Part shown: piece after piece, positions 1 to 7,147 of the stretch | Numbering within the stretch: position 1 is the first letter of the stretch | Layout of the letters: every line of letters begins with the position of its first letter | DNA from: Temnopleurus reevesii | Lineage: Eukaryota; Echinodermata; Echinoidea; Temnopleuroida; Temnopleuridae | Assembly: GCA_036244855.1 (NCBI GenBank) | Contig: BQKZ01007396.1 | Coordinates: 10,575 to 30,140 of the forward strand | Length of the DNA stretch: 19,566 bases | Direction: 5' to 3' | Position numbers and translations under genes: made by a program | The notes under the pieces: generated by a model | Told to the model about the DNA's origin: nothing | Databases searched by the model: none | The model's input: only the letters and a program-made list of their open reading frames with translations

Positions 1-704
1 GGATAATATGTTGACAACACAGCAACAGACAACTGATAGCATGTTAACAACACTGCAACAGACAACGGATGACATGTTGACAACACAGCAACAGACAACT
101 GATAGCATGTTAACAACACTGCAACAGACAACGGATAATATGTTGACCACACATCAACAGACAACGGATAACATGTTGACAACACGGCAACAGACAACGG
201 ATAACATGTTGACAACACAGCAACAGACAACGGATGATATATTGACCACACATCAGCAGACAACGGATGACATGTTGACAACACAACAACAAACAACGGA
301 TAATGTGTTGACAACACAGCAACAGACAACGGATAACATGTTGACCACACAGCAACAGACAACGGATAATATGTTGACGACACAGCAACAGACAACGGAT
401 AACATGTTGACAACACAGCAACAGACAACGGATAACATGTTAACAACACAGCAACAGACAACGAATAACATGTTTACAACACAACAGACAACGAATAACA
501 TGATGACAACACAACAACAGACAACGGATAACATGTTTACAACACAACAGACAACGGATAACATGTTGACAACACAGCAACAGACAACGGATAATAGGTT
601 GACCACACAGCACACGACAGAGCCGCTAGCGACGCTGGAGTCCACAATCCGTCAGACTAGCGAGCACCGAAAGACGACGGTAAAACCAACTACCGCTACA
701 CCAG
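1..704 (+). CDS. Exon: Thr/Gln-rich tandem-repeat stalk of gene 1 (5' end outside window)
   Basis: The frame is open from the window edge to a donor at 705 (CCAG|GTGGGT), ending in phase 1. It encodes 18 units of an 11-residue repeat, consensus MLTTQQQTTDN, followed by a degenerate unit at 596 and a non-repetitive Thr/Ser/Lys-rich tail (TVKPTTATP). Two units, at 470 and 533 minus the third Gln, are 10 residues long. Bases 1-7 match the end of another unit, so the array continues upstream. There are no cysteines and no hydrophobic segment. Dense Thr suggests O-glycosylation, so the likely role is an extended extracellular stalk. ATG at 8 is a repeat-internal Met, not a start. Joined to the exon at 1413, the split codon reads GTC (Val). 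Confidence 0.8.
8..595 (+). repeat. Coding minisatellite, 33-bp unit, 18 copies
   Basis: Units start at 8, 41, 74, 107, 140, 173, 206, 239, 272, 305, 338, 371, 404, 437, 470, 500, 533 and 563. Sixteen are 33 bp and two (470, 533) are 30 bp because one CAA/CAG codon is lost. A degenerate unit follows at 596. All changes keep the frame. The first four units alternate Q- and L-type (QQQ..DS, LQQ..DD/DN), which suggests a 66-bp higher-order period from unequal exchange. Length polymorphism is expected. Confidence 0.95.
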
Positions 705-982
705 GTGGGTACAAATACATTTTCTTAAAACTGAATAAAATTTCACCATATAACTTCGTATCTATAACGTTATTAGAATAGAATAACTCATATGGGTAGT
801 CTGCTTTGATATTAGTTTTTTATTGCGAGTAGTTGATGCGTCGTTTTAATTCAAATGCAATGATCCATTGTATTTCAATGTAATTTTACTGCACCATCCC
901 AACGAAAAACAGCACGTGCTGTGTTTTAATCCGTGTCTGACTAAATGTATCAGATCAAATCAAACATTGTGTGTTATTAATT
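578..982 (+). repeat. Copy 1 of a 405-bp direct duplication flanking the N
   Basis: This segment runs from the last repeat units, through the exon end and donor at 705, into the intron. It is repeated almost exactly at 984-1389, immediately after the single N at 983. Differences are few: two C/T changes in the exon tail, some T/A-tract length changes and a few intronic substitutions, about 2 percent in all. The most economical reading is that two overlapping contigs carrying different haplotypes were joined with an N instead of being merged. Confidence 0.85.
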
Positions 983-983
983 N
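983..983. other. Ambiguous base N at a contig junction
   Basis: This is the only N in the window. Sequence before it ends exactly where the repeat copy at about 1389 ends, and sequence after it restarts at the equivalent of 578. A single N placed precisely at the boundary of a direct duplication is typical of an unmerged contig overlap. Confidence 0.8.
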
Positions 984-1389
984 CAACAGACAACGGATAA
1001 TAGGTTGACCACACAGCACACGACAGAGCCGCTAGCGACGCTGGAGTCCACAATCCGTCAGACTAGCGAGCACCGAAAGACGACGGTAAAACCAACTACT
1101 GCTATACCAGGTGGGTACAAATACATTTTTACCAAAAACTGAATAAAATTTCACCATATAACTTCGTATCTATAACATTATTAGAATAGAATAACTCATA
1201 TGGGTAGTCTGCTTTTATATTACTTTTTATTGCGAGTTGTTGATGCGTCGTTTTAATTCAAATGCAATGATCCATTGTATTTCAATGTAATTTTACTGCA
1301 CCATCCCAACGAAAAACAGCACGTGCTGTGTTTTAATCCGTGTCTGACTAAATGTATCAGATCAAATCAAACATTGTGTGTTATTAATT
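984..1389 (+). repeat. Copy 2 of the 405-bp duplication, with a partial stalk exon and second donor
   Basis: Positions 984-1110 repeat the 3' end of the stalk exon (from QQTTDNR to the donor GTGGGT at 1111), with one residue changed (TATP to TAIP). Positions 1111-1389 repeat the start of the intron. There is no acceptor in front of this fragment, so it cannot work as a separate internal exon. If the duplication is an assembly artefact, the real intron between the stalk exon and CCP1 is only about 300 bp, running from 1111 (or 705) to 1412. Confidence 0.8.
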
Positions 1390-1412
1390 GTTTATATTGT
1401 TCCACAAAACAG

Positions 1413-1616
1413 TCCCAGAGCCATGCCCGGTGCCTGTAGTTGACGACGATGTAATACATTACGAGCAAGCAACTGGACTAACATGGTCTGTTGTATATCC
1501 ACACGAATCAACTATCGTGTTTGAATGCAAGCAGAACAAGGGAGTATTCGAAGGGATGGAAACGGCGAAGTGCAGCGACGGTGTTTGGGATCCTCCTGAG
1601 ATTCCTTTTTGTTGGG
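1413..1616 (+). CDS. Exon: CCP/sushi domain 1 of gene 1
   Basis: The acceptor is ACAAAACAG at 1412 and the donor is GTATGT at 1617; both junctions are phase 1 and the exon is 204 bp. The domain starts PCPVPVVDDD and has four Cys in sushi order: CPVP, FEC, AKC and PFC. The conserved Trp (DGVWDPP) lies between Cys3 and Cys4. A CCP of this type folds as a small beta module with Cys1-Cys3 and Cys2-Cys4 disulfides and usually mediates protein binding at the cell surface. It is about half identical to the gene 2 exon at 18368, sharing VDDDV, NKGVFEG and PFCWG, which identifies the two as paralogous first CCPs. Confidence 0.9.
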
Positions 1617-2245
1617 GTATGTATAAATTTGTAATCTTTTACCAATACTGCAGGCGAATCTTCTCTACCCACTTTTAGAATTATATCATATTTAAATCCT
1701 CTTTGGATGTTAATGATTTTTCTTTCAGTGACCTAAGGCAGGTTTTGTGCAGGTAAAATGTTGGGATTATGCTTCTCTGTGTATCTGAATGTATATGATA
1801 TCTTAAACACAGAGCATGTTATAGTCACAAAACATACATGGTTCTCTCGTTGCCAAATCTTTGGCCAGGAAAAAAAGCATTCTGTACCACGACATTGACT
1901 TACAATATGACTTAGTAAAGGTAATTCTTTGTTGTAGAGTCAAAGCAATTAATTTTGTTTTGCGGTCGTTCCCGTGGTTTCAGAAAATCATCTGGAAAAA
2001 ATATAGTACAAATGAAAACGAAATCTTCTGAACGTGGATGTATTCCGGTTTTTTTTTAAATCTCTTGTTGATTTTTCACACGTCAGTACTTTCGATAGGG
2101 GCAATTCCATGTACGTGTCATGCCCTTTAAGCAAGTTAGTAAATTTGTTGTCAAATAGTAATTAAAATTCGTATGAAGAATATTGTATCTCCGACAAGTT
2201 TATATAAAATGAAATTCCATTATCAACTTCTGCCTAATTTTACAG
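1617..2245 (+). other. Intron between CCP1 and CCP2
   Basis: AT-rich noncoding sequence with stops in all forward frames. I see no RNA gene, mobile element or conserved block in it. It ends with a short pyrimidine tract and the acceptor TTTTACAG. Confidence 0.75.
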
Positions 2246-2410
2246 ACAAATGCTTCAAACCTGAGAACACCTTGCCTGAGAAGCCTCCAGCATACCGCCA
2301 TGAAACCACTATGGAGTTTACGTGTGTGTCTGGATCAGTATCAAATGGAATCACAACAGGAACATGTAATGATGGAAGCTGGTCTACTGATATCGTATGC
2401 TCATTTCAAT
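2246..2410 (+). CDS. Exon: CCP/sushi domain 2 of gene 1
   Basis: The acceptor is TTTTACAG at 2245 and the donor is GTGAGT at 2411, phase 1 to phase 1, 165 bp. The peptide begins DKCFKPENTLPEKPPAY. Four Cys in sushi order are visible (KC, FTC, GTC, IVC), with GSW carrying the conserved Trp. At about 55 residues it is a compact CCP. It is about 72 percent identical over the first 39 residues to the two partial exons at 19244 and 19449 in gene 2. Confidence 0.9.
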
Positions 2411-2925
2411 GTGAGTCTTTGGTTTCAATGAATGTGTTTTCTTTATAAATTATGATTTAACAAGATGTTCAAACTTGTATTACTCTTCACTGAATTTTGA
2501 TTAGACACCTTTTTAGACTTTTCGTGGTAGATAGATATAGAAAGGCTACATCGAAGGAGTAACGGCGACCAATCGTTGTTATTTCCCAACCTTAATATGT
2601 TTACTAGTCTCAAAGACACAAAACAAGAAACAATCCCGAATCAGTTTGTGACTGTTCCGACCAGTTTACCCTTGTGAAAAGGTATGTCAAATATACTCAT
2701 TATTTGTATTGCAAAGGTACAATTACCCTAGTAAATGTGACACAATACTGCAGTGGTACTACATTAGCATTGCAGTACTACTGCCGTATTACTGTAGTAC
2801 TGCAGCATTAGTAAAGAGAAGCTGAATACCTAATTGTACTGCACGTAGTACTGGTATACTTATGCCTAAATAGTAGAGCTCTCTTTTTGCTTTATATCAA
2901 TATCAATTATACTTTTTTCTTATAG
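2411..2925 (+). other. Intron between CCP2 and CCP3
   Basis: Noncoding. Its middle (about 2743-2858) is a degenerate cluster of TACTGCAG / GTAGTAC words containing a perfect 11-bp inverted repeat, listed separately. The remainder shows nothing I can identify. It ends in a strong pyrimidine tract and TTATAG. Confidence 0.75.
2771..2804. repeat. Inverted repeat, 11-bp arms
   Basis: TGCAGTACTAC at 2771-2781 is the exact reverse complement of GTAGTACTGCA at 2794-2804, with a 12-base loop. It lies in a longer patch (2743-2858) of related TACTGCAG and GTACTGCA words, so it may be the core of a degenerate simple repeat or a small foldback remnant. Confidence 0.7.
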
Positions 2926-3120
2926 CCCCGTGTACAGCACCGTCTGTACCAGCTGACTTGACGCATTCTGACCAGTCGACTGGAGACACTCTAGTTGAGT
3001 ATGAACATGGTACCATTCTTGAGTTCCAGTGCAGTACGGAAGGCAAGGTTGTCAGTCATACATATACTCCTGTATGTAACGACGGTCAGTGGGAATCTCT
3101 TGATTACCCAACTTGTGAAG
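2926..3120 (+). CDS. Exon: CCP/sushi domain 3 of gene 1
   Basis: The acceptor is TTTTTTCTTATAG at 2925 and the donor is GTAGAG at 3121, phase 1 to phase 1, 195 bp. The exon reads SPCTAPSVPADLTHSD, then LEFQC, VCNDGQW and YPTCEG. Four Cys and the conserved Trp fit the sushi pattern. It belongs to the same sub-type as CCP5 (LEF.C, CNDG.W, PTC), which suggests internal exon duplication. Confidence 0.9.
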
Positions 3121-3577
3121 GTAGAGAATTATCATTATCTTGTAATGACATTTCTACTGATGAAAACAAATCAAATATACTCATGCTCTGACCTCATGTA
3201 TTACTCCTGGTCAAAATGTCATCGTCTTTGTATTGATTAAAAGCTTGCTAATGTAGCCATCTTTGATCACTAAATTTAAAAAAGAAATGAAAACCAACGT
3301 AACAATTAAACACTTTTAACATTATTTTGTTTTATGTGAAGAACTTTTTTGTGAAGAAATTATGAGAAGATTTTTTTTTTATCATTTCAGTCCCTCAGAA
3401 ACCATTTTAGACAATAAAAAGCCGACTTGTCATAACAATAATTTTAGACTGGGACAATCACCGGCGCGTCTGTGCAACACTCAGATCATCTCGATTTTAA
3501 TTTGTTTTTCTATAATAATATCTCTACACTGTGAGCGTGTGTACCCTCACTCTCTCTCTCTCTAATCTTTTCTGCAG
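3121..3577 (+). other. Intron between CCP3 and CCP4
   Basis: AT-rich noncoding sequence with a CT dinucleotide tract (3549-3564) before the acceptor TTTTCTGCAG. A 67-codon open frame at 3362 crosses it but has no splice context or recognisable content. Confidence 0.7.
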
Positions 3578-3766
3578 ATGCAACATGTCTACTTCCAGAT
3601 GATTTTGATCCTGACATCAGAGTGAGTCCGTTGAAAGATGACTACACTCAAGATGATTTGATTCTCTTATACTGCCCTCCCATACCGTATGCTACCCAAG
3701 GAACAGCCTACTCAGTGTGCCTGGAAGGGGTCTGGTTTCCAGGCATAACGGACAATGCTTGCTTTG
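3578..3766 (+). CDS. Exon: CCP/sushi domain 4 of gene 1
   Basis: The acceptor is TTTTCTGCAG at 3577 and the donor is GTAAGA at 3767, phase 1 to phase 1, 189 bp. It reads DATCLLPDDFDPD, LILLYC, SVCLEGVWFPG and DNACFG. There are four Cys and one Trp in sushi positions. The LLYC ... C...W(F/Y)P pattern is shared with CCP6 but not with CCP1, 3, 5 and 7, so CCP4 and CCP6 look like a separate sub-type within the array. Confidence 0.85.
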
Positions 3767-4233
3767 GTAAGACTATTGTACTACCTGATAGAACATTGCC
3801 AAAAGATAATCTGGATTGGTTGAGCTGGGGATTTCAACAACCGTGTCTCCGCGGATTGATAGATTTGAAACCAGCCAAGCCATTGTTAGCATCAATGAGA
3901 AGATTATCCCCATCATATGACAAGATACAGAAGCACGGGAAAGATTTGTGTTGACATCTGAGACTGTAATATTGATTGAAAACTGACACAGGATATGTGT
4001 GATCAGGTAATATGTTTACATAAACATATTGAGAGTTATTTCATGTCTCAAAAATATTCTTATTGTACACATTTCTTGGCCTAAATCATTTGGTAGATTT
4101 TGGACTATGTGAAATTGATTGCTGGTTGTCTCTTTTAGTTAAACAATAAATTGAGTCAGAATATACTTTCACTCATTGTTATTTTTCATTGTCCATTGTC
4201 ATGCCAATTCTGTATCCAATCTTTCCATTTTAG
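3767..4233 (+). other. Intron between CCP4 and CCP5
   Basis: Noncoding. The frame of CCP4 happens to stay open to 3954, but the peptide beyond the donor has no domain character. It contains a perfect short palindrome at 4009-4030. The acceptor is CTTTCCATTTTAG. Confidence 0.75.
4009..4030. repeat. Perfect palindrome, 10-bp arms with 2-bp centre
   Basis: AATATGTTTA at 4009-4018 and TAAACATATT at 4021-4030 are exact reverse complements separated by CA. It lies in an intron. It could be a chance AT-rich palindrome or a binding site; nothing else supports a function. Confidence 0.6.
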
Positions 4234-4419
4234 CACCGTGTGATGAACCAACTGTCTCCAATCCTTTGACATTCGAGAATACAGACGGACTTTACAGGAA
4301 TGGTCAATACACCCATGAATCTGTGCTTGAATTCACCTGCTCTCGTGGCATTCTCGAGGGTTCATCTACGTTGTCTTGTAACGATGGAGTATGGGATTCC
4401 GCCATACCAACGTGCGACC
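4234..4419 (+). CDS. Exon: CCP/sushi domain 5 of gene 1
   Basis: The acceptor is CATTTTAG at 4233 and the donor is GTAAGA at 4420, phase 1 to phase 1, 186 bp. It reads APCDEPTVSNPLTFEN, VLEFTC, LSCNDGVW and IPTCD, a textbook four-Cys sushi exon. Its HESVLEFTCS segment is the best local guide for CCP7, where the Cys codon in the equivalent place is TGA. Confidence 0.92.
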
Positions 4420-4992
4420 GTAAGATGAACATTTATTCCTATTGTTTTTTTCTTTCGGTTTCACTTATGGTAGTTGGGAGACAATCGTGACAAATATCAA
4501 AGTGCTCAAATATTTTCGCCGACATAGCACTTTTGAAGCCGAGCCATTGTGCCTGCACAAAGCTATTAAACAAAAAAAAAATTCGTCTCCTCAGACCGTA
4601 AATTATTCATCATTAGATACAGTTTTTGTTGTATTTTGGTAAACACTCGGAATGAAAATAAGCGGTAGCTATCTTATCACATTCAGAAAGAACTGTCCAC
4701 CTTTGCGAAGTACAATTAATTTGAACCGTAAACTCTAGTCCGTCTGACAAAAAGAAAAGCAGTATTACCTGTTATAATTTTCATGATATAATACCCGAAG
4801 CTGATTCCAGTAATTCTCAACCTCGCGGTACTTACAACGAGGAGGTTTAGTTTTTTTACAATTCTCATATTTCATCATGTCTCTTTCCCCCACTGCTCCC
4901 TGGTCATTTAAGCTTTAACCCGAGTGGAGTAAGTTGTGTAAATTTTAGATGAATTGAAATAATTTTTTTTTAATCTTATTCTAACCATATAG
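4420..4992 (+). other. Intron between CCP5 and the linker exon
   Basis: AT-rich noncoding sequence. A 66-codon open frame (4442-4642) has no recognisable content. It ends with a T-rich tract and the acceptor ACCATATAG. Confidence 0.7.
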
Positions 4993-5076
4993 TATCCATG
5001 GTGACTGACGGGCCTACAACTCAGCCTCAACCGATATTCACCCAGGAATACTTTACGCTTCCACCAGACGGAGAAA
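4993..5076 (+). CDS. Small 28-codon linker exon of gene 1
   Basis: The acceptor is CTAACCATATAG at 4992, preceded by a T-rich tract, and the donor is GTAAGT at 5077. It is 84 bp and phase 1 to phase 1, so it fits the frame between CCP5 and CCP6. It reads LSMVTDGPTTQPQPIFTQ then EYFTLPPDGE: Pro/Thr/Gln-rich, no Cys, probably a flexible spacer between sushi groups. It is supported by both splice sites and the matching phase, not by homology, so it may be an alternative exon. Confidence 0.7.
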
Positions 5077-5477
5077 GTAAGTTTAGAACAATCAACAACA
5101 TTAATACAAAAAAATCACATTGAAAATACGGTCGGGACTAAGTTATTGTTACTGTACAGTTAGTTTGTCGTGTTGCGTTACATATATCTTCAATGTTGTC
5201 AGTCCATAACGCTCGTTTAAAATACAACAACTTTGACAATGGGAGAGTGGATTTGGCTTCTAGTCTCGCATATTTTGGTCTATTGTAGATTGCTTTTGAA
5301 CTATACAAAGTAATAAAAAGGCGCTTCTAAGAAATCGTGGAATTAATGTACCATCGTTCCTAATTCAGTGCATTTTTTTGTATCCTGTTCCTGATCTGCA
5401 GTTCGATTTAATTGACCAGTTATTTACAAAGAATGAGACATACAAGATTTACACTGCTTATGGATTTTCATTTGCAG
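5077..5477 (+). other. Intron between linker exon and CCP6
   Basis: Noncoding, no recognisable element. The CCP6 frame is open back to 5378, but that extension is preceded by a good acceptor (TTTGCAG at 5477) and looks like intron. Confidence 0.7.
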
Positions 5478-5672
5478 ATTGCACGACATATCCAACAATC
5501 CTTGACGAGAACTGTGTGGTGGTTCCTCAGCAGTCACGTGTGGACAATGAGTTCATCCATGGGGATAGCTTTCTACTCTACTGCAACAAAACCATCTCGA
5601 CACCAATGATTTGGTTCACGTTCTGCTGGGATTCCAGATGGTACCCTGACCCTGCTAAACGGTTCTGTTACA
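5478..5672 (+). CDS. Exon: CCP/sushi-like domain 6 of gene 1, with an extra Cys
   Basis: The acceptor is TTTTCATTTGCAG at 5477 and the donor is GTAAGA at 5673, phase 1 to phase 1, 195 bp. It reads NCTTYPTILDENCVVVPQQ, FLLYCNKT, FTFCWDSRWYPD and RFCY. Five Cys are present instead of four; the additional one is ENC, 11 residues after the first. The rest matches the CCP4 sub-type (LLYC, C.....W(F/Y)P). Two N-glycosylation sequons are visible, NCT and NKT. The unpaired Cys could be free, could pair with another domain or chain, or could replace the first Cys as the true Cys1. Confidence 0.82.
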
Positions 5673-6382
5673 GTAAGATCGTAGCTTAGTTGTTAATATT
5701 TAAGTGTGATACCTTCCAGTTATAGTCGTTACCCTCAGACCTTCTTGCTAGTTATTCCCCGAATACACAACCTCTGGGAGAGAGAGCTTTTTCACATTCC
5801 GGTCCATTTATTTGGATTAACACCATTGCCTGTCGTCCCTCAGTCATTTCAAAGCTGATACAAAAAAAACATCTATTGTCAACATTTGTATGCACTTTGT
5901 TGATCGTGGTGTAATATGATAAGTTTTTTAGTAGTTTAATTTTGTCTTTGTAGAGTATTGGTTTCTGTTGACGCCATAAGCGTCAGAGCCTGGTGGATAC
6001 CGATGCCGCATTATATTATTATTATTAACAATTAATTCCTTATTAACAAAAATACCTATGACAATATTTTTGGTTAATTGAAAATAGATACCTAAACATT
6101 ATGTAAAGTACAGGTCATTGGTCTCTATGCATCTTGACTTTTTCAGTTTGAACCAACGTACAAAGTGCCATGTGACTTTCTGATTCTGAATGTTTACGTT
6201 TGTATATTTCAGTTTGAATACATGTGTATTTTTGTTGTAGGGCCTTCCAAAAAGAGTAATCTGTTCACCAACTGGACGATCTTACTCTAATAAAACAAGC
6301 AAATTCAAAATTTGAAGGAAATGTATTATAATTCTAACATGTTGACAACGTACTGACTTGTTATTTCGTACTAATTCACCAG
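5673..6382 (+). other. Intron between CCP6 and CCP7
   Basis: Noncoding. A possible SINE 3' remnant with a short (ATT)n run lies at about 5960-6030. There is a small hairpin TGACGC/GCGTCA at 5969-5985. Nothing else is identifiable. The acceptor is CTAATTCACCAG at 6382, with only a weak pyrimidine tract. Confidence 0.65.
5960..6030 (+). mobile_element. Possible SINE 3' remnant with ATT tail
   Basis: A hairpin-forming stretch (GACGCCATAAGCGTC) followed by GCCTGGTGGATACCGATGCC and an ATTATTATT run resembles the tail region of the SINE at 18882-19186. Similarity is short and diverged, so this is tentative. Confidence 0.35.
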
Positions 6383-6583
6383 GATACTGTGACCTACCCG
6401 ATCTTATTGGCGATGTTGAACATTTCTCTATTTCGTCTGGAGAATCGTCAACAACCGGTTTCTATGAACACCTAGAAGAAGTTCAGTTTCAATGATCTTC
6501 AGAAACATCAATTTTTGAGGGACCAAGCACCATGACGTGTACGGAAGGCAAGTGGTCTTCAGAAGATGTTCCTACATGCATTA
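6383..6583 (+). CDS. Exon: CCP/sushi domain 7 of gene 1, interrupted by an in-frame TGA
   Basis: The acceptor is ATTCACCAG at 6382 and the donor is GTAAGT at 6584. It is 201 bp and phase 1 to phase 1, so it fits the gene frame. It reads RYCDLPDLIGDVEHFS, then EEVQFQ, stop, SSETSIFEGPSTMTCTEGKW and DVPTC. TGA occupies 6493-6495, exactly where Cys2 stands in CCP5 (LEFTCS against VQFQ-stop-SS). Cys1, Cys3, Cys4 and the Trp are intact. A single base change from TGC or TGT explains it. Because the exon is symmetric, skipping it would restore an open transcript. Alternatives are a sequencing error, a null allele or, less likely, recoding. Confidence 0.8.
6493..6495 (+). other. In-frame TGA replacing conserved Cys2 of CCP7
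   Basis: The frame is fixed by the acceptor (6382), the donor (6584) and the sushi residues on both sides. The codon before is CAA and after is TCT. No other frame of this exon gives sushi residues. Confidence 0.85.
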
Positions 6584-6692
6584 GTAAGTCTATAATATAT
6601 ACGGACATGCTGAAAAACAGCTATTTAGCTGAAAGCATGTTTTTTACAAACCGTATTCAAATAAATAAACTGAACTGAGCATTAGTAAGTCT
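6578..6692 (+). mobile_element. 87-bp insertion flanked by 14-bp direct repeats, at the CCP7 donor
   Basis: GCATTAGTAAGTCT occurs at 6578-6591 and again at 6679-6692. Between them (6592-6678) lies an 87-bp segment with nested inverted repeats (TACGG/CCGTA, ACATGCT/AGCATGT, CAGCT/AGCTG) and an A-rich end (AAATAAATAAACTGAA). This looks like a short hairpin-forming sequence inserted with a 14-bp target-site duplication, as in LINE-driven retroposition. The duplicated target contains the exon's last codon and its GTAAGT donor, so a second identical donor now lies at 6685. Using it would add 101 bp and shift the frame. Confidence 0.65.
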
Positions 6693-7147
6693 CGCCATTT
6701 TTAATTTAGTTCAGCAATCCTTAAACAGAGCACATTGCCGCATTCGTCAACCATAATCACCCGGGGATTGCTTCAATATATATGAGAATAGAAAAATAAG
6801 AGGTATATAAAATATGTCAAATTGTTTGATTCATTCGTATTTTAATGAATAATACGTCTAAAATGTTTGACCTGTAAATAATATTACTTGATTGGTTAAC
6901 GTGGTTAAACCACGTGTTTGTAATTTGTAGAGAAAACCAAAAACAATATGAACAGGAAATGGCTCTGACAGAGACTCTAATTTCATTATGGCTGTAGAAA
7001 TAAAGATGTACGTTCCTGAAAAAAATAGTGAAAGGGTGATTGAAGGGACAGCGAACTAATGACCATCTCGTATGAAATATATATAACTGGCCAGTGTTAA
7101 AGTAAACAAAATATTTCAAGTCATGTTTCGTTTCATTACATTTTCAG
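6693..7147 (+). other. Remainder of the intron before the first mucin-like exon
   Basis: Noncoding AT-rich sequence; an antisense 100-codon open frame (6817-7119) has no recognisable content. It ends at the acceptor CATTACATTTTCAG. Confidence 0.7.

Noticed and set aside
8..595. Possible CRISPR array or satellite DNA
   Set aside because: The units are contiguous with no unique spacers, and all variation preserves a Thr/Gln reading frame that splices into a eukaryotic gene.
110..645. Two antisense Cys-rich open frames across the 33-bp repeat
   Set aside because: They are shadows of a stop-free periodic repeat; the sense frame joins to CCP1 with matching phase and the antisense ones have no splice or start context.
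3362..3565. 67-codon open frame with a Ser/Leu end before CCP4
   Set aside because: It lies inside an intron, ends in a CT repeat and gives no domain; the acceptor at 3577 and CCP4 explain the region.
5378..5477. Upstream extension of the CCP6 frame
   Set aside because: It is separated from the domain by a good acceptor (TTTTCATTTGCAG) and the extension has no sushi residues.
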